Origin: Planctomycetota bacterium
Lineage (GTDB): Bacteria; Planctomycetota; Phycisphaerae; SM23-33
Assembly (NCBI GenBank): GCA_021160865.1
Contig: JAGHBS010000273.1
Span: forward strand, 1-16,911
Direction: 5' to 3'
Length of the DNA stretch: 16,911 nucleotides
Each line of letters begins with the position of its first letter. The stretch's first letter is position 1. The notes below the pieces were generated by a model that ran no database searches, was not told the origin of the DNA, and saw only the letters and a list, made by a program, of their open reading frames with translations. The position numbers and the translations under genes were made by a program. Shown here one piece after another: positions 1 to 8,557 of this stretch.

Positions 1-528
1 CATGAGCAATTCGTCACGCACCTTTTCATTGGCTACAAACCATTTTTCTACGTTTTCTGCGTACCAGAAGCGGTGTGATTCATTATCAGTAATTACAGTA
101 AGCAATTTCAACGAGGGTAAAGATTGGCTAATAACTTTGGCAATCATGGGTGTTGCAAGATAATGTGTTGCAAGTATCAAGTTCGGGCGTCTTTTGAGGA
201 TATGTTCTCTCAGTTGCTTCAAGGCATACCATTCTACTCGCAGCCGCATCCGTTCCGAGATTGTACGTTCAGGCGCCTTAGGCTGATTAGTTATTCGATA
301 CCCCCAGCCATATAGTCGAGGGAATTTAGTAACCAGCATTTTATACCCCCCTGCATAAATCAATCGAAACCACGATGGTACAAAGTCGAGGGCATCGAGT
401 AATTCAATTCGAGCCTTTACGCCACTGGCTTCCAGGGCGTCTCCAATAGCAGAGGCAGCTTGATTGTGTCCTGCTCCTACTGAGGAGGTGATTATCATCA
501 CTCGCTGTTGTTTGTCATTCTCACTCAT
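1..528 (-). CDS. MGDG synthase / processive diacylglycerol glycosyltransferase-like protein, N-terminal part (cut by window edge)
   Basis: My translation of the minus strand from the ATG at 528 gives 176 uninterrupted residues up to the window edge. The N-terminus has a short polar stretch, then VMIITSSVGAGHNQAASAI, the glycine-rich first strand-loop of the MGDG synthase/UgtP family (GT28-type, GT-B fold). Further on come LIDALDF-like and LILATHYLATPMIA segments, and VITDNESHRFWYAENVEKW, which matches the family's 'TDxxxHxxW ... D' region that approaches the lipid acceptor. Such enzymes transfer a sugar from a UDP-sugar to diacylglycerol at the inner face of the membrane. The donor-binding C-terminal half lies outside the window, so sugar specificity cannot be judged. 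The start overlaps the stop of the upstream membrane-protein gene as ATGA (525-528), which implies translational coupling. A MurG-like role is less likely because of the SSVGAGHN signature. Confidence 0.85.
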   Translation of the reverse strand, partial: MSENDKQQRVMIITSSVGAGHNQAASAIGDALEASGVKARIELLDALDFVPSWFRLIYAGGYKMLVTKFPRLYGWGYRITNQPKAPERTISERMRLRVEWYALKQLREHILKRRPNLILATHYLATPMIAKVISQSLPSLKLLTVITDNESHRFWYAENVEKWFVANEKVRDELLM

Positions 529-2318
529 TGGGATACTTTTGCTCTCTTACTAAGGTTTATCCATCTCAATTGCTTCTCAGCAGCAGCGATGTAGGGATTT
601 TCCTGTGCATTTTTCACAACCTTGAAGTAATAATCAGCAGATTTTAAATGATTGTTCGTCCATGCTGGTGTCTTGCTGAATTGAACAGCCAGACAGCCAA
701 GTTCATAGTTGGCGAGAATGGCTGCATCGTTAACCTGATTAGCTAGGTGAGAAAGTTTGATCGCACGGTCGAGAGGATTCTTTATCGTTAAGGCAGCCTG
801 AAGACGAAAATTGTCAGCCAGTTTTGTCTGATTAAAAGCCTTGGCAAGGTCTTGCAGTTCTATTCGGCTCACCCCAATGAAGGGCCAGAGTTTCATGTAT
901 TGGGCAAATGCTTCAATATCCTGTGGCTTTCCATCGATAATCTCGTTCATCTCCATAAGCCAGAGGATAGTATCCGTTTGGAAGAGTACCTTTCGATAAT
1001 ACTCTTTTGAAGGAACAGGCTGATCAGGAGCGAATACAGTGGTTTTTGATAATGTAGTTTCAGCACGGGGCTGTTCAAGATACGTGATTATCAGTGATTG
1101 GGCTGTACGCAGGTGTTCTAACGCTTTTTGAATCCTCTCTTCCCGAAGGGCACCGATACCAAGTCGTTGATGCGCAATAAGTGATTGTGGGGATTGTGGA
1201 AATTGTTCGGCTAACTGTTCCCACAGGATTAATGATTCATCAGAAGGGCCAGCATAATAGTATCGTAATTTTCCTGCCAGGAAGGCATCAGTATCAATTT
1301 GTATATCTATCACGGTGGCAATTATCCATAGCAATGTTGGTGTGCGGCGATGACGGGGATATCGCCGTAAAAACTTTCGACATTTCTTGATTAGTTTCTG
1401 CTGGCGGATTTTAAGTTGGTCTTGCAGGTAGGCAAGGAGGAGTTTAGCCTTCTCTTCCGTCGGTTTTGTCGACTGAGTGGTAGAAGTGCTGGTGGTAGTT
1501 GGGGTAAGGTTCTTCCACTCGGACGAATTAAGAAAAGCAGGTTTTATCGGTGCGATGATTGTTTCGCCAGGGACTATTTTCTGGATGATTAATGCGTATT
1601 CCAGTTCGGCAGGTCCAACCTTTTGATAAAATAGCCAAATTGGTGCTACCAGAAAGGTCAATAATACTGGCCAAATTACCCCCGGTCGAAATCTCGCAAG
1701 TCTTGCAAGACTGAGGACCACCGCTTCTGCAATGACAGCGGTTATCATCGAGATAATAAATGCAAGGTGCAGGGTAAGTTTCTCAAACGGGCTGAGAGTT
1801 TGTTGATCTATCCCTGAGAAGAAAAACCAGTAAAGCCCGATTAGGGCAAGTCCTGCTAATGTAGCAAGGAAAGGTACTTCATTCCGCAGGCGAGTCATCC
1901 CAGCCAATAGACAGCCGATGGCTATGAAAATTGCTAATAATGGTGCATGACCTATTACCGCTACCGTCAGGACGAATAGAGCCGATACCCCAAGCCGGTA
2001 TAAAACCGCAACTAAGATTGGTACGGATATAATGGCTGTCAATACAAGCCCGCTGACCAGAATCATCCAGGGATGGGTAAAAATGCTCAGTGGTTCGACA
2101 AAGATGCTGCTGAGGGGGCAAGCAAGGGCTGATTTATAACTATTTGAGGAGAAGTCAAACCATTTCCCCGTCATAAGATAGTAGAAAAAGGCATTAACGA
2201 AAGCGAACCCCACGAGGTTGGTTATAGTGAAAAATACTGTGCGGGCAGGTGAGGTTTGCCGCAATAAGGGTCTAATTTTTGAACGCCTTGGACGAACTGT
2301 CCGTTTCAACAAACTCAT
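525..2318 (-). CDS. Multi-pass membrane protein with TPR-like C-terminal region, function unknown
   Basis: The gene encodes 597 residues. A basic N-terminus (residues 1-26, many Arg/Lys) is followed by about six or seven hydrophobic segments (roughly 27-49, 84-107, 110-140, 149-169, 181-206 and 214-231). Next comes a Thr/Ser-rich linker (about 272-287), then some 300 mostly soluble, helical residues. Part of that tail (about 364-410, around LWEQLAEQFPQSPQSLIAH and following) resembles tetratricopeptide repeats of the kind found in outer-membrane assembly or YbgF-like proteins. I do not recognise a catalytic motif. It lies downstream of a kinase-fold gene and overlaps a glycolipid glycosyltransferase start by 4 bases, so it may act in the same envelope process (inference). 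The ATG at 2318 has only a weak Shine-Dalgarno (GGGCG about 9 bases upstream). It could alternatively be a scaffold unrelated to lipids. Confidence 0.8.
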   Translation of the reverse strand: MSLLKRTVRPRRSKIRPLLRQTSPARTVFFTITNLVGFAFVNAFFYYLMTGKWFDFSSNSYKSALACPLSSIFVEPLSIFTHPWMILVSGLVLTAIISVPILVAVLYRLGVSALFVLTVAVIGHAPLLAIFIAIGCLLAGMTRLRNEVPFLATLAGLALIGLYWFFFSGIDQQTLSPFEKLTLHLAFIISMITAVIAEAVVLSLARLARFRPGVIWPVLLTFLVAPIWLFYQKVGPAELEYALIIQKIVPGETIIAPIKPAFLNSSEWKNLTPTTTSTSTTQSTKPTEEKAKLLLAYLQDQLKIRQQKLIKKCRKFLRRYPRHRRTPTLLWIIATVIDIQIDTDAFLAGKLRYYYAGPSDESLILWEQLAEQFPQSPQSLIAHQRLGIGALREERIQKALEHLRTAQSLIITYLEQPRAETTLSKTTVFAPDQPVPSKEYYRKVLFQTDTILWLMEMNEIIDGKPQDIEAFAQYMKLWPFIGVSRIELQDLAKAFNQTKLADNFRLQAALTIKNPLDRAIKLSHLANQVNDAAILANYELGCLAVQFSKTPAWTNNHLKSADYYFKVVKNAQENPYIAAAEKQLRWINLSKRAKVSQ

Positions 2319-2367
2319 TTCAATCGCCCGTTTTTCAAAATAAGATGCACGTACCTTAAGTTATTGT

Positions 2368-2388
2368 AATTCCCTGATGGGCGGAATT
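2368..2388. repeat. Short inverted repeat in the spacer between two minus-strand genes
   Basis: AATTCC at 2368-2373 is mirrored by GGAATT at 2383-2388 around a 9-base loop. It sits in the 106-bp spacer between the kinase gene and the membrane-protein gene. No T run follows on either strand, so it does not look like an intrinsic terminator. It could be an operator or chance. Confidence 0.25.
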
Positions 2389-2424
2389 CCTAATGAAATA
2401 GCTGGCTAAAAGGTGGTGTGCTAT

Positions 2425-3498
2425 TCAGTCTTTAAGGATTGAGCGTACCTCTTTGGTATGTTCGAGAATCCATTTGACCTTTCTTTGAATCATTTGCAGG
2501 AAGGGGAATCCTTCCATCTTGCCGAACGAGCCAGTGGCAGCGATTGGCAGAACAGCTTCGGCAATCATCGCTTCACACATCAATTGGGGAATTATCTCAA
2601 GTTCAGCCTTGCTGATAACATTGACCGAATCGTATCCTATGAGAAACCGTTTCAGCCGGGTCATATCGGGATAATCAGGCCATTGGCGTGGGTCTGGTGA
2701 ACCTCCTATGATAGAAAACTGCACCGCACCATTGGCAAGATCAATGACACGCTGCTGGGACCGGGCAGTATCATAATCAATCACAGCTACAACGAGATTT
2801 TTCCTGAAAAGCATGTTTCCAGGATGCCAGTCTCCGTGAACAATCTGTTTGGGCCAATCTCGCAAGCCGACTTTATCAGCCTCGGTGGCACATTTTAGAT
2901 ATGCTTCGTCAAGGAAGGATGTAATCTCCGCAATGGTATCCTTGGTAGGTTTATCTTCGGGGGGAAGAGAGTTGACGGTGGTGTGAACTGCCTGTCTGAC
3001 GGCATTGGAGCCGTGATAACTACCGGTAGGTATTTCATAATCACTTTGGAAGTCCAGCATCAATTTGTGAAACAACCCCAGAACCCTACCTGCATCGTGG
3101 GTTTGCTCCAATGATCTATTGTAGGGTTCTCCATCGATGAATTCGAACAATTCATAAATGCGTCCATCAAGGATAAGCATGGAATTATTATCTTTTCGTG
3201 TGCCAATCAGATGCGGTAACGGAAAGCCTTGGGCAGCAAGATATAACTGGATTTGATGGGTAAAGGCGACCTTATGTACATCATCTTTTCCACGGGCTCG
3301 CCTCTTGAAGAGGAACTTACCTCGCTCGCAATTGATAATTACCTTCGGCGAACGGCGAGAACCTTTATTGAACGGTTCAATCGAGTGAATTATACCAAGA
3401 TCGTAATGGCTCAGACAGATGGCTAACTCAGATGAGTCGAAGGTCTCTCTGCTTGTCGGCGAGTCATGTCGGCTACTACTGACGTCTTGGGTGCTCAT
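2425..3498 (-). CDS. Phosphotransferase-fold (APH/CotS/homoserine kinase II-like) protein
   Basis: The 357-residue product has the layout of the aminoglycoside phosphotransferase superfamily (protein-kinase-like fold). K65 in KFLFKRRARG is the likely ATP-binding lysine. EFIDGEP (119-125) looks like the hinge. HGDWHPGNMLF (221-231) is the catalytic Brenner-type loop with D223 and N228, and VIDYDTAR (239-246) supplies the metal-binding aspartate of the DFG-equivalent. These residues all look intact, so it is probably active as a small-molecule kinase. The substrate cannot be read from sequence: members of this superfamily phosphorylate homoserine, choline, sugars, aminoglycosides or spore-coat-related substrates. 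There is no reason to call antibiotic resistance here. The ATG at 3498 is the first start in frame. It is the first gene of the minus-strand set and is transcribed divergently from the phosphoesterase gene at 3630. Confidence 0.8.
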   Translation of the reverse strand: MSTQDVSSSRHDSPTSRETFDSSELAICLSHYDLGIIHSIEPFNKGSRRSPKVIINCERGKFLFKRRARGKDDVHKVAFTHQIQLYLAAQGFPLPHLIGTRKDNNSMLILDGRIYELFEFIDGEPYNRSLEQTHDAGRVLGLFHKLMLDFQSDYEIPTGSYHGSNAVRQAVHTTVNSLPPEDKPTKDTIAEITSFLDEAYLKCATEADKVGLRDWPKQIVHGDWHPGNMLFRKNLVVAVIDYDTARSQQRVIDLANGAVQFSIIGGSPDPRQWPDYPDMTRLKRFLIGYDSVNVISKAELEIIPQLMCEAMIAEAVLPIAATGSFGKMEGFPFLQMIQRKVKWILEHTKEVRSILKD

Positions 3499-3549
3499 GA
3501 TGCCGATGATACCGTCGAGATTATTCCTGTCAACCGTTCAGGTGAAAGG

Positions 3550-3577
3550 TTGGCTTGAACAGATTCTACAATATACT
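3550..3577 (+). promoter_or_regulatory. Possible sigma-70-type promoter for the metallophosphoesterase gene
   Basis: TTGGCT (3550-3555) and TATACT (3572-3577) are separated by 16 bases, in the 131-bp divergent spacer ahead of the plus-strand gene at 3630. The -10 matches consensus at 5 of 6 positions and the -35 at 4 of 6. It was judged by eye only, and sigma-70 consensus is only approximately valid in planctomycetes. Confidence 0.35.
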
Positions 3578-3629
3578 ATTTTTTCGATTATCCTGTCGAG
3601 CAAAGATAAATGCATAATGAAGGTTTACT

Positions 3630-4508
3630 ATGCGAGTTATCATAACAGCCGATTTGCATTATGACCTGCCCCAAAGCAGGCCAGCTGTGGAGATGCTGGC
3701 TGAGCAGATATTGCAAACTGGGGCTGATGTGCTCGTGCTGCTCGGTGATTCAGCCGGGGCTGATTATCGTACATTTCGGGAATGTTTAGACCTTTTCGAA
3801 CGGTTTAGCGGTCGGAAATTACTCGTGCCTGGCAATCATTGTTTATGGTGCTTACCCGGTGAGAATTCTCTGCAAAGATACGAAAAAACCCTTCCATCAT
3901 TGGCAGCGGAGGCGGGGTTTACTCTGCTTGATCATCAACCGGTAACGATAAATGGATGTGGATTTGTCGGTTCGATTGGCTGGTACGATTATTCATACAG
4001 AGATGAAGGGCTTGGCATTCCGCTTGAGTTCTACCGAGCAAAGGTTTCGCCTGGAGCGGCAGTTCGTCTTGAGGAATTTCAGGAGTTGGTAGAGAGATAT
4101 AAAAATCGTTTGACAGATAGGCAATACAGCATCGTTGCCCGATGGATGGACGGTCTGCACGTTCGGCTTGAGATGAGCGATGAGCAATTTTTGGAGTATT
4201 TGCTCGAAAAATTTTCTCGTCAACTTGAGGATTTCCAATCTGATCCTGCGGTGAGGCGGATTGTGGCATTTATGCATCATCTTCCTTTTCGTCAATTGTT
4301 GCCGAAGAATCGTCCGGATAAATTCGTCTTTGCATTTGCATATCTTGGCTCAGAGCGGTTTGGCGAGGTGCTACTAAAATATCCAAAGGTAACCGATGTC
4401 TTTTGTGCCCATTCGCACTGGTATGCCACGTGTAATATAGGTAAGATGAGGGTCATAAATGTCGGAAGCAGATACATGCACAAACGTTTTGAAATACTGG
4501 AGATTTAG
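3630..4508 (+). CDS. Calcineurin-like metallophosphoesterase
   Basis: The 292-residue protein carries the full set of two-metal phosphoesterase motifs in order: D8-x-H10 in TADLHYD, GD at 39-40 (LLGDSAGAD), GNH at 68-70, a histidine pair at 216-217 (FMHHLPF), and H261-x-H263 (CAHSHWY), followed by a typical VINVGS strand. All expected metal ligands are present, so hydrolysis of a phosphoester is likely. The substrate is not evident. There is no signal peptide, so it should be cytoplasmic. The middle part (about 120-205) is a longer, charged, helical insertion that may shape the substrate pocket. The start at 3630 is supported by GAAGG six bases upstream. The gene is followed after about 75 bases by htrA on the same strand. 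Confidence 0.88.
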   Translation: MRVIITADLHYDLPQSRPAVEMLAEQILQTGADVLVLLGDSAGADYRTFRECLDLFERFSGRKLLVPGNHCLWCLPGENSLQRYEKTLPSLAAEAGFTLLDHQPVTINGCGFVGSIGWYDYSYRDEGLGIPLEFYRAKVSPGAAVRLEEFQELVERYKNRLTDRQYSIVARWMDGLHVRLEMSDEQFLEYLLEKFSRQLEDFQSDPAVRRIVAFMHHLPFRQLLPKNRPDKFVFAFAYLGSERFGEVLLKYPKVTDVFCAHSHWYATCNIGKMRVINVGSRYMHKRFEILEI

Positions 4509-4525
4509 AGAGCGGAGATTTTGCT

Positions 4526-4548
4526 AACCCCCGACTGGCTGGGTTTTT
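4526..4548 (+). terminator. Weak possible intrinsic terminator after the phosphoesterase gene
   Basis: AACCC (4526-4530) can pair with GGGTT (4541-4545), with a possible two-pair inner extension, and is followed by a run of five T. The stem is short, so termination would be weak. The next gene may still be co-transcribed. Confidence 0.25.
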
Positions 4549-4582
4549 ATCAGCTAAGATTATGTAGATGATGAGGTGCGGA

Positions 4583-6016
4583 ATGAGAGAAAGAAGGTTT
4601 GTCATAGTATTGTTGACGGGTTTGATAGCGATCTTTTTATATTTGTTATCTTTTGCAGCCACTTCAGAGTCTCCAGATCAGGACGGTGCGGTAAGGTTAG
4701 ATAAATCCAGAAGGACTACCCCGGTTGTACGGGTTTATCAAAAGGCAAGTCCTGCTGTTGTAAATATTTCTACCGAGAAGATTGTTGAGATGGGCGGAGG
4801 GTTTTTCGGCCCGGAGATAGACCCCTTTGAAGATTTCATGTCGAGGTTCTTCCGCAGAAGGGTTCCGGCAGTGAGTTTAGGTAGCGGGTTCATATTTCAT
4901 CCCGATGGGTATATCGCAACAAACGATCACGTGGTCCGCAGGGCAAGGAAAATCACCGTAACTCTTGCCGACGGTACTGATTATCTGGCAGATATAGTGG
5001 CTGCCAGCGATGTACTTGACCTTGCAGTGCTGAAAATTCGCAATCCTAAGGGGCGAAAGTTTCACTATCTCAAACTCGGTCGAAGTGATGACCTGATGAT
5101 TGGCGAAACTGTTGTAGCCATTGGAAACCCTTTTGGCTATCAAAATACGTGCACCTCTGGTGTTATTAGCGCGCTGAATAGGAAGGTGGAGTTTCGAGGT
5201 GTTGTTCATAAGGGGCTTATTCAGACTGATGCACCGATTAATCCGGGCAATTCTGGAGGCCCATTGTTGAACATACTCGGTGAGGTGATCGGGATAAATA
5301 CTGCTATTCGAGCAAATGCACAGGGAATTGGATTTGCTATTCCGATTGACGAACTCGTCAGCAAATTGCCCAGATTGCTTGATTTTGAGCGGATTAACAG
5401 GGTCATCTTCGGGCTAAAGGTCAAGCAGATACACACCGATAAGGGTGAGATTCTAAAGGTTATTTCTGTCGAGCCAGGTACGCCGGCTGAAAAAGCAGGA
5501 TGCAAAAAAGGCGACATACTCGTCAGCCTAAACGGTAAAAGACTTACTGGCATACAGGATTATCTCATTGCCATGCTATCTGCCAAAGCGGGGCAGAGAG
5601 TGAGATTATCTTTCCTGCGTGGGGGTAATGAAGTCGAGATTATCGTTTGGCTCCTTGCCAAGCCCAAGCCCGATGGTGCAGTTTTGGCATGGAAGTTATT
5701 CGGCTTGAAACTTCGCACTATAACACCCGCTCTTGCCCGACGCTTACGGCTGCCGATGCAGCAAGGTTTGCTCGTCGTCCAGGTCGAGCCAAACTCTCCG
5801 GCTGATGCGATAGGTATTTCGGTTGGCGATGTGATATTCCAGCTTGGAAAGTGGTATGTCAAAGACCTTGATGATGTCGGAGCGGTTCTGGAGGATTTAC
5901 CTGCTGGTGCAGGTATCCGAATAGGTATCGCTCGTGGAAATGTCCGTGCGTGGACAATAATACCATCACGAAAACGCATCCCCACTAGCAGGGACAGAAG
6001 GAGGATTCGTATATGA
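4583..6016 (+). CDS. htrA: HtrA/DegP-family serine protease with two PDZ domains
   Basis: The product (477 residues from this start) begins with a basic tip and one hydrophobic segment (about 5-26), which is a signal peptide or anchor that places it in the periplasm. The trypsin-like domain has the complete triad: H116 in ATNDHVV, D146 in LDLAVL and S224 in NPGNSGGP. Two PDZ domains follow (about 276-355 and 372-460), each with the hydrophobic strand and 'P.SPA...G...GD.I' pattern. Such proteases degrade or refold damaged envelope proteins, with the PDZ domains sensing substrate C-termini. I prefer ATG 4583 because GAGGTG lies about five bases upstream and it gives a compact signal sequence. 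An ATG at 4568 in the same frame would add five residues but lacks a Shine-Dalgarno. The very basic C-terminus (RDRRRIRI) is unusual. The stop overlaps the next gene as ATGA, so translation is probably coupled. Confidence 0.93.
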   Translation: MRERRFVIVLLTGLIAIFLYLLSFAATSESPDQDGAVRLDKSRRTTPVVRVYQKASPAVVNISTEKIVEMGGGFFGPEIDPFEDFMSRFFRRRVPAVSLGSGFIFHPDGYIATNDHVVRRARKITVTLADGTDYLADIVAASDVLDLAVLKIRNPKGRKFHYLKLGRSDDLMIGETVVAIGNPFGYQNTCTSGVISALNRKVEFRGVVHKGLIQTDAPINPGNSGGPLLNILGEVIGINTAIRANAQGIGFAIPIDELVSKLPRLLDFERINRVIFGLKVKQIHTDKGEILKVISVEPGTPAEKAGCKKGDILVSLNGKRLTGIQDYLIAMLSAKAGQRVRLSFLRGGNEVEIIVWLLAKPKPDGAVLAWKLFGLKLRTITPALARRLRLPMQQGLLVVQVEPNSPADAIGISVGDVIFQLGKWYVKDLDDVGAVLEDLPAGAGIRIGIARGNVRAWTIIPSRKRIPTSRDRRRIRI

Positions 6017-7155
6017 AAATCGTAGTGGCACCAGATTCTTTCAAGGAATCTCTATCAGCGGTGGAGGTTGCCGACGCAATCGCTCGTGGGATTAAGGAAG
6101 TTTTGCCCCAGGCGGAGATTGATTTATGTCCGATGGCAGATGGGGGCGAAGGTACGGTCGAAGCGATGGTGTCAGCCACCGGTGGCGAATTCCGATTTGT
6201 TGAGGTTGTAGGTCCTCTCGGCGAAAGGAAGAGAGAGGCAAGATTCGGACTAATTGATAATGGTAGCACCGCTGTTATCGAAATGGCTGAGGCGGCTGGA
6301 TTGCCCTTGATTGAACCGGAGCAGCGTAATCCGCTCCGAACGACGACTTTTGGCGTCGGTCAGATCATAATGTCAGCGTTAGATGCTGGGGCAAGAAAGA
6401 TGATTATCGGCATCGGTGGCTCTGCCACGGTCGATGGTGGCGTCGGATGCGCTCAAGCATTGGGGATTATCTTTATAGACGAAAATGGAAAGGTGATGCC
6501 CTGCGGATTGGCTGGGGGCGACTTATCAAAGATTGCCCATATTGATATCACCGATCGCGACCCTCGCATTGCTGATTGTCAGATAAAAGTCGCCTGTGAT
6601 GTGACCAATCCCTTGATAGGTCCTAACGGAGCAGCTGCTGTCTATGGCCCACAAAAAGGTGCCACACCTGAGATGGTGAAGTTGCTTGATGAGGGTCTGG
6701 CACACCTATCTGAGATTATCAAACGGGATTTGGGCATAGATGTTGTCGATATTCCCGGAGCTGGTGCTGCTGGTGGTCTCGGAGCGGGTTTGATTGCCTT
6801 TGCCGGTGCCAAACTTGATAGGGGTATTGACATCGTTGCCGAAGCTGTTGGTCTATCCAATCGTATCAACGGTGCAGATTTGGTCATCACTGGCGAAGGC
6901 AAGTTCGATTCGCAATCTGCCTCTGGTAAGGCAGCCATTGGTGTGGCTAATGCCGCCGATGTTGCTGGTGTACCGTGCATTTGCATAGCAGGTATATCTC
7001 AGCCTGATGCTCCATTTGAGCGGTTTGCTGCAGTTTATACATTGGTCGGAGAAGATGTCTCTGTTGAGGAAGCAATGAAGCGGCCAGCTGAAATACTAAC
7101 CTGCCGAGCCCGAGAGGCAATTGGAAGTTTCCTTGCTCATCGACGAGACGGATGA
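6013..7155 (+). CDS. glxK: Glycerate kinase, type I (GarK/GlxK family)
   Basis: This 380-residue protein matches the type I glycerate kinase family over its full usual length. Signature segments are APDSFKESLSA (6-16), CPMADGGEGT (39-48), GIGGSATVDGG (133-143), CDVTNPLIG (195-203) and ITGEGKFDSQSASGKA near residue 295. The enzyme phosphorylates D-glycerate with ATP, giving 2-phosphoglycerate in GarK-type members, and feeds glyoxylate or sugar-acid breakdown into glycolysis. No glyoxylate or tartronate-semialdehyde gene is nearby, so the source of glycerate is unknown here. Its ATG overlaps the htrA stop by four bases, which suggests coupled translation despite the lack of an obvious functional link. 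The gene symbol is a family-level choice, and garK would be equally fair. Confidence 0.93.
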   Translation: MKIVVAPDSFKESLSAVEVADAIARGIKEVLPQAEIDLCPMADGGEGTVEAMVSATGGEFRFVEVVGPLGERKREARFGLIDNGSTAVIEMAEAAGLPLIEPEQRNPLRTTTFGVGQIIMSALDAGARKMIIGIGGSATVDGGVGCAQALGIIFIDENGKVMPCGLAGGDLSKIAHIDITDRDPRIADCQIKVACDVTNPLIGPNGAAAVYGPQKGATPEMVKLLDEGLAHLSEIIKRDLGIDVVDIPGAGAAGGLGAGLIAFAGAKLDRGIDIVAEAVGLSNRINGADLVITGEGKFDSQSASGKAAIGVANAADVAGVPCICIAGISQPDAPFERFAAVYTLVGEDVSVEEAMKRPAEILTCRAREAIGSFLAHRRDG

Positions 7156-7226
7156 ATAATATCTTGTAAATATCACCAAGCCCTAATAAACTCATCAACC
7201 TTGTCGTTTGTAAAGGGTATCGAAAA

Positions 7227-8507
7227 GTGGATTATTTTACCTATAAGCATGGTCGGCTGTTTTGCGAGGATGTTCCCGTTGAGCAGATAACCGGTGAGTT
7301 TGGTACGCCGGTATACATTTATTCTGCTGCGACGCTTCGGTATCACTACAATCGTATCGTTGAAGCCTTCTCCGAGGCAGATGCAATGGTTTGTTTCTCC
7401 GTCAAGAGTTTATCGAATATCCATGTATTGCAGCTGCTGGCTGATGAAGGGGCAGGGTTCGATATCGTTTCAGGTGGAGAATTGTATCGATTGCAGAAGA
7501 TCGGGGCAGATATGTCGCGCGTGGTCTTTGCAGGTGTAGGCAAGACCGATGATGAAATAAAATCAGCCATATCTGCAGGCATCGCTTATTTCAATGTCGA
7601 ATCGGAGCAGGAGTTTGAAAATCTTTCGCGTCTGGCTAAGGAACTTACCTCCCCCGGTTCAGTCCGTGCTGCGCTTCGGGTAAACCCTGATGTTGATCCC
7701 AAGACGCATAAATATATCACTACAGGCAAGCGGGAGAGCAAATTTGGCGTTGATCTGGAACGGGCGGAAAAGTTTTTCGATACCTATGGCAGAAATTCCA
7801 ATGTTATTCTCGATGCAATTCACCTGCACATCGGTTCGTCGATTTTTTCGACTGAGCCTTACGTTCAAGCGATTACCAAGACACTCGATCTTATTGAACG
7901 ATTGAGGGCGAAGGGGTTCGAGATAAATTTCCTCGACATTGGGGGCGGCTTTGCTGCTGATTACGGTCAGGATGTTGCCCCCACTGCAGCTGATTATGCT
8001 GCTGCAATTTTACCGCTTCTTCGAGGAAAAGGGCTTGGGCTTATTTTAGAGCCGGGAAGACAAATAACCGCCAATGCCGGCATAATTGCTACGAAGGTGT
8101 TATATGTCAAGGATAGCGGTGACAAAAAGTTCATCATCGTTGATGCTGCCATGACAGACCTTGTCAGACCGGCATTTTACGGTGGTTATCATTTCATTTG
8201 GCCAATGGTATCCGATCCTGCTCCGCAGCGGCGGGCTGATTATGTCCCGCCTGAGGCAGTAAAGGTTGATGTGGTGGGTGGCGTGTGTGAATCGGCTGAC
8301 TTTCTCGGAGTTGATAGATTAATCCCTCCGGTCAGAAGGGGTGATTTATTGGCTGTTTTCTCGACCGGGGCATACGGCTTCGCTCAGACGAGCCAATTCA
8401 ATTCACGCCCGCGCTCGCCTGAAGTACTTGTCGAGGGTGATAGTTATCGGCTCATCCGCCGAAGGGAAACTTATGATGACCTTATTGCACCCGAGCTGGA
8501 AGTTTAG
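7227..8507 (+). CDS. lysA: Diaminopimelate decarboxylase
   Basis: The 426-residue product is a fold-type III PLP enzyme of the usual LysA length. It catalyses the last step of lysine synthesis, meso-diaminopimelate to lysine plus CO2. Visible landmarks are the PLP lysine K60 in CFSVKS, H199/H201 in HLHIGSS, the glycine-rich phosphate loop GGGF (239-242), EPGR (275-278), C354-E355 in GGVCESADFLG (the partner-subunit substrate residues) and YGFAQTSQFNSRPR near 383-396. The segment after K60 reads SLSN where most LysA proteins have ANSN, a small variation. The start is GTG at 7227, supported by AAAGGG nine bases upstream, and no ATG lies near the expected N-terminus. It follows glxK by 71 bases and faces the cupin gene. 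Ornithine/arginine decarboxylase relatives are less likely because the LysA-specific C-terminal motifs are intact. Confidence 0.95.
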   Translation: MDYFTYKHGRLFCEDVPVEQITGEFGTPVYIYSAATLRYHYNRIVEAFSEADAMVCFSVKSLSNIHVLQLLADEGAGFDIVSGGELYRLQKIGADMSRVVFAGVGKTDDEIKSAISAGIAYFNVESEQEFENLSRLAKELTSPGSVRAALRVNPDVDPKTHKYITTGKRESKFGVDLERAEKFFDTYGRNSNVILDAIHLHIGSSIFSTEPYVQAITKTLDLIERLRAKGFEINFLDIGGGFAADYGQDVAPTAADYAAAILPLLRGKGLGLILEPGRQITANAGIIATKVLYVKDSGDKKFIIVDAAMTDLVRPAFYGGYHFIWPMVSDPAPQRRADYVPPEAVKVDVVGGVCESADFLGVDRLIPPVRRGDLLAVFSTGAYGFAQTSQFNSRPRSPEVLVEGDSYRLIRRRETYDDLIAPELEV

Positions 8508-8557
8508 CCAACGTGCGCCGTCAGGATGGCAGGCCTTTAGACGAAATTACCGATTTA

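Noticed and set aside
2425..3498. Aminoglycoside resistance kinase
   Set aside because: The superfamily fold is clear, but nothing in sequence or context points to antibiotics; substrates in this superfamily are diverse.
5560..5985. Minus-strand open frame of 141 codons
   Set aside because: It is opposite the second PDZ domain of htrA and has low-complexity Ser/Pro/Arg composition typical of an antisense shadow.
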